Part shown: positions 32,199 to 39,700 of the stretch, one piece after another
How positions within the stretch are numbered: position 1 is the first letter of the stretch
Layout: each line of letters opens with the position of its first letter
Assembly: GCF_000429025.1 (NCBI RefSeq)
Contig: NZ_KE386838.1
Span: forward strand, 113,137-177,136
Reading direction: 5' to 3'
DNA from: Actinospineispora spinosispora DSM 44797
GTDB lineage: Bacteria > Actinomycetota > Actinomycetes > Mycobacteriales > Pseudonocardiaceae
DNA length: 64,000 nt
Program-made: the position numbers and the translations under genes
Notes under the pieces: model-generated
The model's database searches: none
What the model saw: the letters and a program-made list of their open reading frames with translations, nothing else
What the model was told of the DNA's origin: nothing

Positions 32199-33044
32199 TC
32201 AGCGCCCCTCTTCGGCCATCCGCCGGTACCGATCCGCGACCAGACCCAGAATCGCCCGAGCCTCGGCGCCGAACACCGCGAGGCGCTCCAGCTGCTCGGT
32301 CAGCTCCACATACCGATCCACATCCGCCCGCTCGGTCAGCAGCGCAACCCCGGTGGTGGAACCCGCCATGACGGCACGCTCATCGAAGATCGTCCACGAG
32401 TGCAGCGGCAGGACCGACGCGGTCACACCCCACGGAATGATGCCGACCCGGGCATTGGGCAGGTAGGTGGCAGCCGCGATGTGATCTATCTGCTCGCCCA
32501 TGTCCGTCGGCGGGAGCACTGACCAGCCCAACGACCCCTCGCTCATCACCAGCTCGAATCGCCGCCCGGACTCGCGGTCGTCCAGAATCGCCTGGCCGGC
32601 GATGCGGGCAGCGATCCCGTCCTCGGCAGCCCGATCGGTGAGTCCCTCACCGAACACCGCGCGACAGTACGCGGGGGTCTGCAGCAGCCCGGGGATACCG
32701 CTCGGCGAGAACGTCCGGACCAACGCCGAGGTGGCTCGAATCCGTGCGATCTGGCTCTGCGCGGCACCTGGTTCCCTGCGCAGCACCACACGACGATTGC
32801 CGGCTCGCAGGTCCTCAGCCATCGCCATGAGCTCGTCGCGGTCGATGTCCGAAGCGCGGTAGGTGGCGCAGAGCTTGTCGACCTGATCAGGTCGCGGTAT
32901 CTGCCTGCCGGTCTCGAACCGGGCGATGGTCGGCTGACTGATGCCCGACTCACCAGTCGCGTCGACCTGGCGGAGCCCGGCGGCATCGCGCAGCTCTCGC
33001 AACCTGCGCGAGAGCTCGTCACGGCCGCCGCTCCGGTCGGGCAT
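32199..33044 (-). CDS. Scr1-type helix-turn-helix regulator (XRE HTH + DUF5753)
   Basis: A 281-residue regulator. The N-terminal XRE helix-turn-helix spans about residues 10-70 (LSRRLRELRDAAGLRQ, SQPTIARFETGRQIPRP). The remaining 200 residues match the DUF5753 domain of the Scr1/BldB-partner family, with FSPSGIPGLLQTPAYCRAV as the usual start and the LERLAVFGAEAR helix near the end. These regulators are expanded in Streptomyces and Pseudonocardiales and act with a small or DUF partner gene. GAGGAG precedes the ATG. It lies 18 bases downstream of the DUF6879 gene. Confidence 0.93.
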   Translation of the reverse strand: MPDRSGGRDELSRRLRELRDAAGLRQVDATGESGISQPTIARFETGRQIPRPDQVDKLCATYRASDIDRDELMAMAEDLRAGNRRVVLRREPGAAQSQIARIRATSALVRTFSPSGIPGLLQTPAYCRAVFGEGLTDRAAEDGIAARIAGQAILDDRESGRRFELVMSEGSLGWSVLPPTDMGEQIDHIAAATYLPNARVGIIPWGVTASVLPLHSWTIFDERAVMAGSTTGVALLTERADVDRYVELTEQLERLAVFGAEARAILGLVADRYRRMAEEGR

Positions 33045-33062
33045 AGCTCCTCATCGTCCTGC

Positions 33063-33794
33063 TCAGGCGGCGCCTGCTCCGCGCCGATATTCCGGATGGG
33101 CCGCCCACCACTCGGTGAACGGCGTGCCGAGGTGCCAGGCTAACTCGGCGGCGGCGACGTAGCCGGTCGCACCCGAGTCCTCTACCGCGACCTCGCCAAG
33201 ATGGCGACCGTCGTCGTCGTACCGCACAAGAACGACGTACTTGCTTTCGACGACCCAGAAGTCGCCGGTGCGCAGCAGCATGGCCGCACTCGGATGTTCC
33301 ACCAGGTCCAACACGCGGGTCTCCTGTCCTGCGTCAACGTTGTCCTGACAGACCCACTCGAATCCGTATCGCCGATAGTCCGATGGCCAACCGTTCACGA
33401 CGGTGAGATTGCGCCGTCTCATACCCATCGCCAGCTCGTCGCGGATCTGCTTGAACCACGGCTCACGGAACGGTGAGGTGGGCTCGGGCGCTCCGTTCAG
33501 GTAGCCGACAAAGTCTGCGTCGTCGCTGGCGACCGCGTAGGAGTTCAACGTCTGGACCCGGATCATGTCTCCCGGCGCACGTCGATGCCGCGCCTGCCAC
33601 AGGCTGAAGTCAGGGATGTCCAACGGGCCCAGCTCAGGGAGCATCGTGGCCGGGACACGCACCTTTCGCTCGTGTGCGGGCAGCCCCGCATCGGGCACAT
33701 GTGTCCCCACGATCTCGTAGCTCCCCTCCACCCGATCGATTCGTGCGCACGTCTGCCCGACGTCGCAGGACTCAGCGCGCAGCACCTTGGTCAT
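33063..33794 (-). CDS. DUF6879-family protein with an extra N-terminal domain
   Basis: A 243-residue cytosolic protein. The C-terminal 170 residues show the DUF6879 pattern: FSLWQARHRRAPGDMIRVQTLNSYA in outline, then EPWFKQIRDELAMGMRRRNLTVV, YGFEWVCQDNVDAGQETRVLDL, GDFWVVESKYVVLVRYDDDG. The first 70 residues form an additional segment with two cysteines (AESCDVGQTCARID). DUF6879 genes usually neighbour Scr1-type regulators, as here. ATG 33794 is chosen because GGAGGGAG lies upstream. The molecular role is unknown. Confidence 0.8.
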   Translation of the reverse strand: MTKVLRAESCDVGQTCARIDRVEGSYEIVGTHVPDAGLPAHERKVRVPATMLPELGPLDIPDFSLWQARHRRAPGDMIRVQTLNSYAVASDDADFVGYLNGAPEPTSPFREPWFKQIRDELAMGMRRRNLTVVNGWPSDYRRYGFEWVCQDNVDAGQETRVLDLVEHPSAAMLLRTGDFWVVESKYVVLVRYDDDGRHLGEVAVEDSGATGYVAAAELAWHLGTPFTEWWAAHPEYRRGAGAA

Positions 33795-33830
33795 CACGTT
33801 CTCCCTCCCCGAACCGACCGACGTGGCAAG

Positions 33831-33911
33831 TGTTATCACTTATCCTCAACTAGTCAAGTTCGAGACAGATATTCTGTTAGATTCATTTTGATAATGGATT
33901 GAGGAGGAAGC
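33831..33911. promoter_or_regulatory. AT-rich divergent promoter/operator of the Scr1 module
   Basis: This is one of the most AT-rich stretches of the window. It holds the inverted pairs TTATCA (33834) / TGATAA (about 33890) and TCCTCAA (33843) / TTGAGGA (33899), and a local AACT...AGTT dyad. It separates the DUF6879-Scr1 operon from the divergent small gene at 33912, so it is the natural place for autoregulation by the Scr1-type protein. Confidence 0.5.
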
Positions 33912-34151
33912 ATGTCACTGGATCGACGGCTGCACGAGGAGTCCGACGGGTTCGAGGCAGCCGCGCTGTTCATGGCCGGCGAACCTGGCTGTGCCGAGCG
34001 CACGCTGGCCGCGCATCGACGCGAGGAGAACGGCAGCACGTGTGCCGGGTGTCGACGGTCGCCGGAGCACCCGTGTTTTCTGGCCAAGGTCGCGCTCCGA
34101 GCGCTCGAGCTGCTCGCCGCCGAGTCGACCACCCGAGGGGCGCGCCTATAG
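33912..34151 (+). CDS. Small Cys-containing protein divergent from the Scr1/DUF6879 operon
   Basis: A 79-residue protein with a strong GAGGAGG ribosome site six bases upstream. It is charged and helical, with four cysteines and a histidine (GCAERTL, STCAGCRRSPEHPC, residues 26-53) that could bind a metal. The C-terminal half is a plain amphipathic helix. Similar short genes accompany Scr1-type regulators in actinobacteria, but no function is known to me. It is transcribed away from the DUF6879-Scr1 operon through the shared AT-rich region. Confidence 0.65.
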   Translation: MSLDRRLHEESDGFEAAALFMAGEPGCAERTLAAHRREENGSTCAGCRRSPEHPCFLAKVALRALELLAAESTTRGARL

Positions 34152-34248
34152 GGGCAACTACTCAAAGTTGGCGTTTTTCGTTCGCGATCGCACCGGTTGT
34201 GCGCCGAAAACGTGCGCTACCTGGGCGTCTGCCGCTTTGCTCTGTGTC

Positions 34249-35451
34249 ATGGCTAGTGGCGGTTACCGGGGACAGGGCCCGTTCAACGGACGGCGCGACG
34301 TGACGCGCACGGCCGTCGTGGTCGGCGCGGTCCTCGCCGCCGTCGTCATCGGTCTCGCCGCCATCGCCAGCCTGTTCGGTTCCGGTTCCGACCAGCACGG
34401 GTTCCTGGCGTTCAACGGGCCGGTCATGTCGAAGAAGCACAAGGGCGACGACGAGGACTCGGACTCCGGCTCGGACGACGAGTCCGGCGACTCAGGGGAC
34501 GATGACTCGGGCGATTCCGGGGACTCCGACGACTCCGAGGACAAGGGCTCGGACGACTCCGGTTCCGATGACTCGGACTCGGGTGACTCCGAGAAGGGTG
34601 ACTCCGAGAAGGGTGACTCGGACAAGGGCGACTCCGACAAGGGCGACTCGGACGACGGGGACAGCGGGGACAGCGGCTCGGACTCAGGGGATACGGGCGG
34701 CGAGACCTCGACCAGCACCGGCGGCGACGACTCGGGGTCCAACGACTCCGGCGCAGGCCCGACGGGCATGAACACCCCGAGCGGCACCGGCTCCACGAGC
34801 ACGTCGAACGGCTCCTCCACCGGAGGCGGCACCAGCACCAACAGCAGCGGTACGAGCAGCGGGACCTCGACCGGGAGCGGGACCAGCTCCGGCGGCACGA
34901 GCGCCGACGTCAGCGCCACGTGCACCAAGGAGGTCACCGACACCGCGACCCTCAAGCAGGTACTGCAGACCGCCGGGCCGAACGACGTGATCTGCTATCA
35001 GAAGTCCACGACCGGCGGCTCGACCTCCCAGTCCACGCCGAGCAGCTCGACCACCGGCAACGACGACTCGTCCTCCACCGGCAGCTCGACCGGCACCAAC
35101 GGCTCCACAGGCACCAGCGGCTCCAGCAACGGCTCTGCGGGCACCGGCAACTCGAACAACAGCGGGAGCTCGACCAACAGCGGGAGCTCCACCAACAGCG
35201 GGAACTCCACCGGTACGGGCAACTCGACGGGCACGGAGAGCTCGACGTCCACCGGAAGCACCACCAGCAGCAGCCAGTCCGGCCGGGCCGCCACCCCGAC
35301 CACCTCGGCGACGCCGACCCGGTCCGCGACGCCCAGCCGTGCGGCCGCCCCGAGCCACTCACCCTCGACGAGCAGCGCACCCGTCACGAGCAAGCCCACT
35401 CAGCCCCCGGCAGCGCCCAGCGGCGACAGCGCCACCGTCATCCCGGGCTGA
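34249..35451 (+). CDS. Membrane-anchored Ser-Asp repeat (low-complexity) protein
   Basis: A 400-residue protein. A cytosolic N-terminus (residues 1-19) is followed by one transmembrane helix (20-43), then residues 67-150 are almost entirely Ser, Asp, Gly, Glu and Lys in DS/GDSEK/GDSDK repeats. A Gly/Ser/Thr region follows, interrupted by a compact block with Cys225 and Cys249 (ATCTKEVTDTATLKQVLQ, NDVICYQKS), then more Ser/Thr/Gly and a Pro/Thr tail. There is no LPXTG sortase motif. It resembles surface stalk proteins such as staphylococcal Sdr only in composition. ATG 34249 has no clear ribosome site. Confidence 0.8.
   Translation: MASGGYRGQGPFNGRRDVTRTAVVVGAVLAAVVIGLAAIASLFGSGSDQHGFLAFNGPVMSKKHKGDDEDSDSGSDDESGDSGDDDSGDSGDSDDSEDKGSDDSGSDDSDSGDSEKGDSEKGDSDKGDSDKGDSDDGDSGDSGSDSGDTGGETSTSTGGDDSGSNDSGAGPTGMNTPSGTGSTSTSNGSSTGGGTSTNSSGTSSGTSTGSGTSSGGTSADVSATCTKEVTDTATLKQVLQTAGPNDVICYQKSTTGGSTSQSTPSSSTTGNDDSSSTGSSTGTNGSTGTSGSSNGSAGTGNSNNSGSSTNSGSSTNSGNSTGTGNSTGTESSTSTGSTTSSSQSGRAATPTTSATPTRSATPSRAAAPSHSPSTSSAPVTSKPTQPPAAPSGDSATVIPG
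34583..34657 (+). repeat. 15-bp in-frame tandem repeat inside the Ser-Asp protein gene
   Basis: About five units of GGTGACTCCGAGAAG and close variants encode GDSEK then GDSDK/GDSDD. Neighbouring units are nearly identical at DNA level, so length variation by slippage or recombination is plausible. Confidence 0.75.
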
Positions 35452-35495
35452 ACCACCGTCGGGTGCGGGCGGTCCTGTCCGGCACCGCGTGGGAG

Positions 35496-36521
35496 CTATC
35501 GGCTCCGAGGGCCCTCGGCGATCGGTTTGTTCTCCTCGGCGCGGACGTCGATCACCGAGACGGTGCTCGCGCCGAAGTTGGTGACATAGCCGCGGTGCCC
35601 GTCCGGGGTGATCGCCAGCGCGTCCGGCGACCCGCCGGCGGAGATGGTTCGTACGACCTTGTCGCCGGCGGTGTCGATGACCGTGACCGTGCCGGTGTTG
35701 TCGGCGGCGTAGGCATGCCGGCCGTCCGGGGCCAGCGCGATGCTGTTGGCCGCCTGGGCGAGCGGGAGGGTCGCCCGGACGCGGTTGCGCGCGAGGTCGA
35801 TGACCGAGACCGAGCCCGCCGCGTTCGCGCTGTACGCGACTCGACCGTCCGGGGTGATCGCCAGCCAGAGCGGTCCGTCGTGGATCGGGATGATTCCGGT
35901 GACCCGGCGACGCGCGGTGTCGATCACCGTGATCTTGCCGGGGTCGGAGTTGCTGAGCACGTAGACGCGGCGGCCGTCCGGGGTGACGACCATGCCGCCG
36001 GGTGCCTGCCCGACGGCGATGCCGCCGACGACCTTCAACGTCGCGGTGTCGACGAGGAGGACCTTGTTCACGCCGAAGTCGGACACGAAGGCGACGCGGC
36101 TGTCCGGGGAGAAACCGATCGCGCGGGGCACCACGAACCCACCGATGGTGCCGGTCACCGTGTTGGTCGCGGTGTCGATGACCGACACCGACCGCGAGCT
36201 GTTGTTCGCCACGTACACCCGGTGGCCGTCCGGGCTGATCGCCAGCCGCTCCGGGGCGTCGCCGACCGGGATCGTGCCGGCCACGGTGTCATCGGCGGTG
36301 TTGATGACGGAGACCGAGTCGGCGTCGTAGTTGGTGACGTACGCGGTGCGCCCGTCCGGGGTGATCGCCACGTCCGACGGGTTCGACCCCACCTCGATCG
36401 CCGAACCAGATGGCGGCGCGGGCGCGGCGGGCCGCACGGTCGGCGGTGGCTGCGAGGTGCATCCGGCCAACGCCGCACCGACCACCAGCACCACGGTCAC
36501 CAGCCGTCTCGGCCGAGTCAT
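35496..36521 (-). CDS. YVTN/YncE-like beta-propeller lipoprotein
   Basis: A 341-residue exported lipoprotein. ATG 36521 has GAGGAG nine bases upstream; a TTG nine bases earlier is less likely. The lipobox LAGC places the lipidated cysteine at 21. From about residue 45 there are seven roughly 42-residue blades, each with a variant of AITPDGRTAYVTN...VSVIDTA, the YVTN family propeller pattern. Such proteins sit on the cell surface or bind ligands; no enzymatic motif is seen. It is convergent, with a 44-base gap, to the Ser-Asp repeat gene. Confidence 0.9.
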   Translation of the reverse strand: MTRPRRLVTVVLVVGAALAGCTSQPPPTVRPAAPAPPSGSAIEVGSNPSDVAITPDGRTAYVTNYDADSVSVINTADDTVAGTIPVGDAPERLAISPDGHRVYVANNSSRSVSVIDTATNTVTGTIGGFVVPRAIGFSPDSRVAFVSDFGVNKVLLVDTATLKVVGGIAVGQAPGGMVVTPDGRRVYVLSNSDPGKITVIDTARRRVTGIIPIHDGPLWLAITPDGRVAYSANAAGSVSVIDLARNRVRATLPLAQAANSIALAPDGRHAYAADNTGTVTVIDTAGDKVVRTISAGGSPDALAITPDGHRGYVTNFGASTVSVIDVRAEENKPIAEGPRSR

Positions 36522-36580
36522 GTCCGGCAACTCCTCATGAAAGCCGTTCAGGGCTACTCGATCGGAGTCAACCTAACCGG

Positions 36581-37384
36581 TCACCGCCTCGGGTCTCCTC
36601 GCCGGTGCAGCTCGTCGTACTCCCGGGCGGCCGAACGCTGGGTCCGGGTGCGCAGCTCGTGCTCCTGCTCCGCCGAGTCCACGTCGTTGAGCCCGAGCAC
36701 GACCGCGTAGCGGATCTGCTCGCGGTTGTCCCGCACGACCGAGGAGAAGAAGTCGTCGATGCGCGGGTCGGCCAGCACCTCGAGGATCACCCGGAAGGCC
36801 GTGTCGATGACCGCCTGGACGATCTCCCCGTGGAACGGGATGTGCCTCAGCTTGCCCAGCTGTTCGTCGGCGGCGATCTTCTCGCTGATGATGGCGCGCA
36901 GCTCGGTCTGGTTCTCGGTCAGTGACTTGGCCAGGTTCTCCGGGTAGTTGCCGGTCTCCAGGACCTTGACCACCTCGTCGAGCACCGCGACCGTGATCGG
37001 CTTCTTGATCGCGCGGACGATCGGTTCGGAGAACGTGTCCACCAGCCGGTAGGTGAACTGCTCCCCGACCGCGCGGTCCGCCGCCCTGCCGATGCGGATG
37101 AGCAGCAGCACGACCATGGTGAAGCGGTGCGGCACCATCGCCACGTGCGCGATGGGGATCATCGCCAGCATCTCGTACCAGTTGCGGGCCAGGAACTTCT
37201 TGCGCCAGCGACGCTTGTGCCAGCGCCAGAGGAACTCGAGGAAGAAGATCCCGCAGATCGCGCAGTCGGCGTAGAACATCCACCGCGCGATGTGCGGCGG
37301 CGGCGCCGGGCTGAGCAGCAGATAGCTGGGCAGCCCGACCGAGATGATCGCCAGGACGAACATGATCCAGTCATCAGCGTGCAC
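36581..37384 (-). CDS. Ion-channel-like (voltage-gated potassium channel superfamily) membrane protein
   Basis: About 267 residues. Three to four N-terminal hydrophobic segments (MFVLAIISVGLPSYLLL; ADCAICGIFFLEFLWRW; EMLAMIPIAHVAMV) resemble the voltage-sensor part of ion transport proteins, with a basic RWHKRRWRKKF loop; a pore helix with a GYG filter is absent. The C-terminal 170 residues are a cytosolic helical domain. The frame is open to 37486, but that extension lies inside repeat copy D, so I place the start at GTG 37384; the true start is uncertain. It is divergent from the TetR gene. Confidence 0.7.
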   Translation of the reverse strand: MHADDWIMFVLAIISVGLPSYLLLSPAPPPHIARWMFYADCAICGIFFLEFLWRWHKRRWRKKFLARNWYEMLAMIPIAHVAMVPHRFTMVVLLLIRIGRAADRAVGEQFTYRLVDTFSEPIVRAIKKPITVAVLDEVVKVLETGNYPENLAKSLTENQTELRAIISEKIAADEQLGKLRHIPFHGEIVQAVIDTAFRVILEVLADPRIDDFFSSVVRDNREQIRYAVVLGLNDVDSAEQEHELRTRTQRSAAREYDELHRRGDPRR

Positions 37385-37424
37385 GTTGCCCGGCAAGATG
37401 CCGCTGTTCAGCTCTGTTCCTTCC

Positions 37425-37631
37425 GGGCCTGTCCCGCGCGGAGTTTTTCTGCCGCCACCCCGCTCGCTTCGCTTCGGGGGTGTCATCAGAAAAACAAGCC
37501 TCCTTCGTCGGCCGGGCGCGCGCTTGTGCCCACCTTGAGAGCCGCCACCTTACGTTGCGGGGCCTGGTCGCCGGCATTCACTACGCCGGCCTTCGCCGGA
37601 ACTCCCTCCGGGAGACTCGCGGAGCCGACTT
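37425..37631 (-). repeat. ~210-bp structured interspersed repeat, copy D (inverted)
   Basis: Read on the minus strand it shows GTCGGCTCCGCGAGTC, CCGGCGAAGGCCGG, GTAGTGAATG, GAGGCTTGTTTTTCTG, a CCCCGAAGCGAAGCGAGCGG hairpin and CAGAAAAACTCCGCGC. It lies between two divergent genes, and an open frame from the ion-channel gene runs into it. Confidence 0.88.
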
Positions 37632-37665
37632 CAGCAGCTGTATGGGGTCCATCGGCCAGCAGACA

Positions 37666-37671
37666 TAGGCT
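37666..37671 (+). promoter_or_regulatory. Putative -10 box of a leaderless tetR transcript
   Basis: TAGGCT lies six bases upstream of the ATG at 37678, with no Shine-Dalgarno sequence between, matching the leaderless pattern seen at several genes in this window. Confidence 0.45.
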
Positions 37672-37677
37672 CTGGGT

Positions 37678-38310
37678 ATGAGCGCACCCTCGTCCCGGCG
37701 GGTGGATCGGCGGACCGCGCGGACCACGGCGGCGATTCTGGACGCCGCCGAGAAGCTGTTCACCGCCTCCAGCTTCCACGCGGCGAGCATGGATGCGATC
37801 GCCGCCGAGGCGGGTATCGCGGTCGGGTCGATCTACCACCATTTCGGCAGCAAGGAGAGTCTGTACCTGGCGCTGGTGGAGCGGGCGCTGCAGGTCAACG
37901 AAGAGCACATGGCGCGCGCCTACGGGCAGGGCCGCACGCCGCTGGAGGAGCTGTACGCGGCGAGCGACGCCTACTGCCGGTTCCACCTGGAGAACCCCGG
38001 CTACTTCCGGATGATCGCGCTGCGGGTCCTGGACGTGCCTCCGGGTGACCTGGCCAGCGAGATCGAACAGCGCATCGCGGACAAGGTCGAGACGCTCGTC
38101 GGGGCGGTCGCCGACGTGCTGCGCCGGGCGGATGCCGCGGGCCAGATCACCTGCCCGCAGCCGGAGCGGACCTCGGTGTTCCTGTGGGGCGCGTGGAACG
38201 GCGTGCTGTCGTTGCGGATGCGACCGGACCGACTGGCGTTGGACGCCGACGAGCTGCATGAGGTCATCACGATCGGCCGTGACCTGGTGTTTCGGGGGCT
38301 TGCCCAGTAG
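37678..38310 (+). CDS. TetR family transcriptional regulator
   Basis: A 210-residue regulator. The N-terminal helix-turn-helix is typical (TTAAILDAAEKLFTASSF, MDAIAAEAGIAVGSIYHHFGSKESLYLAL, residues 17-65), followed by a helical ligand domain with FHLENPGYFRMIA. It lies 40 bases upstream of the nitrilase gene on the same strand; the gap contains tandem 18-bp repeats that may be its operator. It probably controls itself or the nitrilase and membrane-protein genes (inference). The start appears leaderless. Confidence 0.93.
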   Translation: MSAPSSRRVDRRTARTTAAILDAAEKLFTASSFHAASMDAIAAEAGIAVGSIYHHFGSKESLYLALVERALQVNEEHMARAYGQGRTPLEELYAASDAYCRFHLENPGYFRMIALRVLDVPPGDLASEIEQRIADKVETLVGAVADVLRRADAAGQITCPQPERTSVFLWGAWNGVLSLRMRPDRLALDADELHEVITIGRDLVFRGLAQ

Positions 38311-38315
38311 TTCTT

Positions 38316-38350
38316 GTAGTAGCGTTCAGTTTCGTAGTACCGTTCGATTC
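38316..38350 (+). promoter_or_regulatory. Two tandem 18-bp direct repeats before the nitrilase gene (candidate TetR operator)
   Basis: GTAGTAGCGTTCAGTTTC (38316-38333) is followed at once by GTAGTACCGTTCGATTC (38334-38350), which runs into the ATG at 38351; a weaker third half-copy (AGTAGTTCTT) precedes them. Direct repeats placed on the start codon suggest repression. Linking them to the adjacent TetR is inference. Confidence 0.5.
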
Positions 38351-39283
38351 ATGGTGCGGGTCGCAGCGGTGCAACTCGAAGCGGTGCTGGCGGACGTCGA
38401 CGCCAACCTCGCGGCGTGTGAACGACTGGGTGTGCGGGCGGGTGAGGCGGGCGCCGAGGTCATCGCGCTGCCCGAGTTCTTCACCACCGGCATCGGTTTC
38501 GACGAGCGGCTCGCCCGCGCGGCTCTGCCTCCCGACGGTGTGGCGACCGAGCTGCTGTGTTCGCTCGCGGCCCGGTTCGGCGCGCTGGTCGGCGGGTCGT
38601 TCCTGTGCCGGGACGGCGACGGTCAGGTGCGCAACGCCTACCTGCTCGCCGGGCCGGACGGCGTCCTCGGGCGGCACGACAAGGACCTGCCGACCATGTG
38701 GGAGAACGCCTTCTACGTGGGCGGCAGCGATCCGGGTGTGCTCGACGCCGGGAGGTACCGGGTCGGCGCGGCGGTGTGTTGGGAGCTGATGCGCACCCAG
38801 ACCGTGCACCGACTGAAGGGGCAGGTCGATCTGTTGCTCACCGGGTCCGGCTGGTGGTCGGTGCCCGAGTGGGCGCCGGCGCCGCTGTTCCGCCGTCTGG
38901 AGCGGGCCAACACCGCCACCGCACGCACCGCCGCCGTGACGTTCGCGCAGTTCATCGGCGCGCCCTGCGTTCATGCCGCGCATGCCGGCACACTCGACTG
39001 CGACATGCCGTGGCTGCCGCTGCGTTACCGGGGGCGCTTCGAGGGGTCCTCGGTGATCACCGAGGCGGACGGCACCGTGCTCGCCGAGCTGGGGCGCGAC
39101 GACGGCGAAGGCGTGATCCTCGCCGAGGTCACGCCCGGTCGACGCACCCCGGTCGCCAGCACGCCGCGCGGCTTCTGGCTGCACAGCAGGGGTGCGCCGG
39201 CCACCGCGTTCTGGCACTACCAACGCTGGCACGGCACCCGCTGGTACCAGAAGCACACGGCCGGTCAGCTGGTGAACCGATGA
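38351..39283 (+). CDS. Carbon-nitrogen hydrolase (nitrilase superfamily)
   Basis: A 310-residue cytosolic amidohydrolase. The catalytic triad is in place: Glu42 (LPEFFT), Lys111 (RHDKDLPTMWE) and Cys143 (AAVCWELMR). The MWENAFY and GSGWWS segments are typical of the aliphatic amidase / N-carbamoyl-type branch, but the substrate is not predictable. ATG 38351 directly abuts the tandem repeats and has no ribosome site. It overlaps the next gene, a small membrane protein, by four bases. Confidence 0.92.
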   Translation: MVRVAAVQLEAVLADVDANLAACERLGVRAGEAGAEVIALPEFFTTGIGFDERLARAALPPDGVATELLCSLAARFGALVGGSFLCRDGDGQVRNAYLLAGPDGVLGRHDKDLPTMWENAFYVGGSDPGVLDAGRYRVGAAVCWELMRTQTVHRLKGQVDLLLTGSGWWSVPEWAPAPLFRRLERANTATARTAAVTFAQFIGAPCVHAAHAGTLDCDMPWLPLRYRGRFEGSSVITEADGTVLAELGRDDGEGVILAEVTPGRRTPVASTPRGFWLHSRGAPATAFWHYQRWHGTRWYQKHTAGQLVNR

Positions 39284-39651
39284 GCGGGCTGGCCCGGGTC
39301 GGGCTGATCGAGCTGGCCTTCGGCGCGCTGCTGGGCTGGGCGGTGCTCCTGTCGTTCACCACTCCCGACCTGATCCGTCGGATCGGCATCGTGAGCCCGC
39401 GGCGGATCCTTCAGACCCATCTGGACTTCATCATCATGGGGCTGATCCTGATCGCGGTCGCCCTGGTCGCGCCGGGCATCCCCACCTGGCTCGCAGTGGT
39501 GCTGGCGGCGGGCACGATCGTCAACCCAGCGCTGTTCGTCCCCCTGATGTTCAACGAGCGCTCGGCGACCGCGAAGTGGTTCCAGCTCCTGAGCACCCTG
39601 TCCTTCATAGCCGTCTCCGGCGGCCTGACAGCAGTGGCAATCTTGGCCTGA
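39280..39651 (+). CDS. Small four-helix membrane protein
   Basis: A 123-residue integral membrane protein with four hydrophobic segments (LIELAFGALLGWAVLL; THLDFIIMGLILIAVALVA; WLAVVLAAGTIVNPALFVPL; LSTLSFIAVSGGLTAVAI). The HLDFIIMG block with a helix-embedded His/Asp recalls small membrane isomerases of the styrene-oxide-isomerase type, but the match is weak. Translationally coupled to the nitrilase (ATGA overlap at 39280), so it probably transports or modifies the nitrilase substrate or product. Confidence 0.7.
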   Translation: MSGLARVGLIELAFGALLGWAVLLSFTTPDLIRRIGIVSPRRILQTHLDFIIMGLILIAVALVAPGIPTWLAVVLAAGTIVNPALFVPLMFNERSATAKWFQLLSTLSFIAVSGGLTAVAILA

Positions 39652-39654
39652 CCC

Positions 39655-39700
39655 CTCGTGAGTGTTGAGTGTGGCTATAGCCACACTCAACACTCACGAG
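39655..39700. repeat. CGTGAGTG-type palindrome (copy 6)
   Basis: A perfect 46-bp palindrome, arms beginning CTCGTGAGTGTTGAGTGTGG and meeting at CTATAG. The right arm gives TCG TGA, last codon and stop of the zinc ADH gene ending at 39694; the membrane-protein gene ends four bases to the left. Confidence 0.9.
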
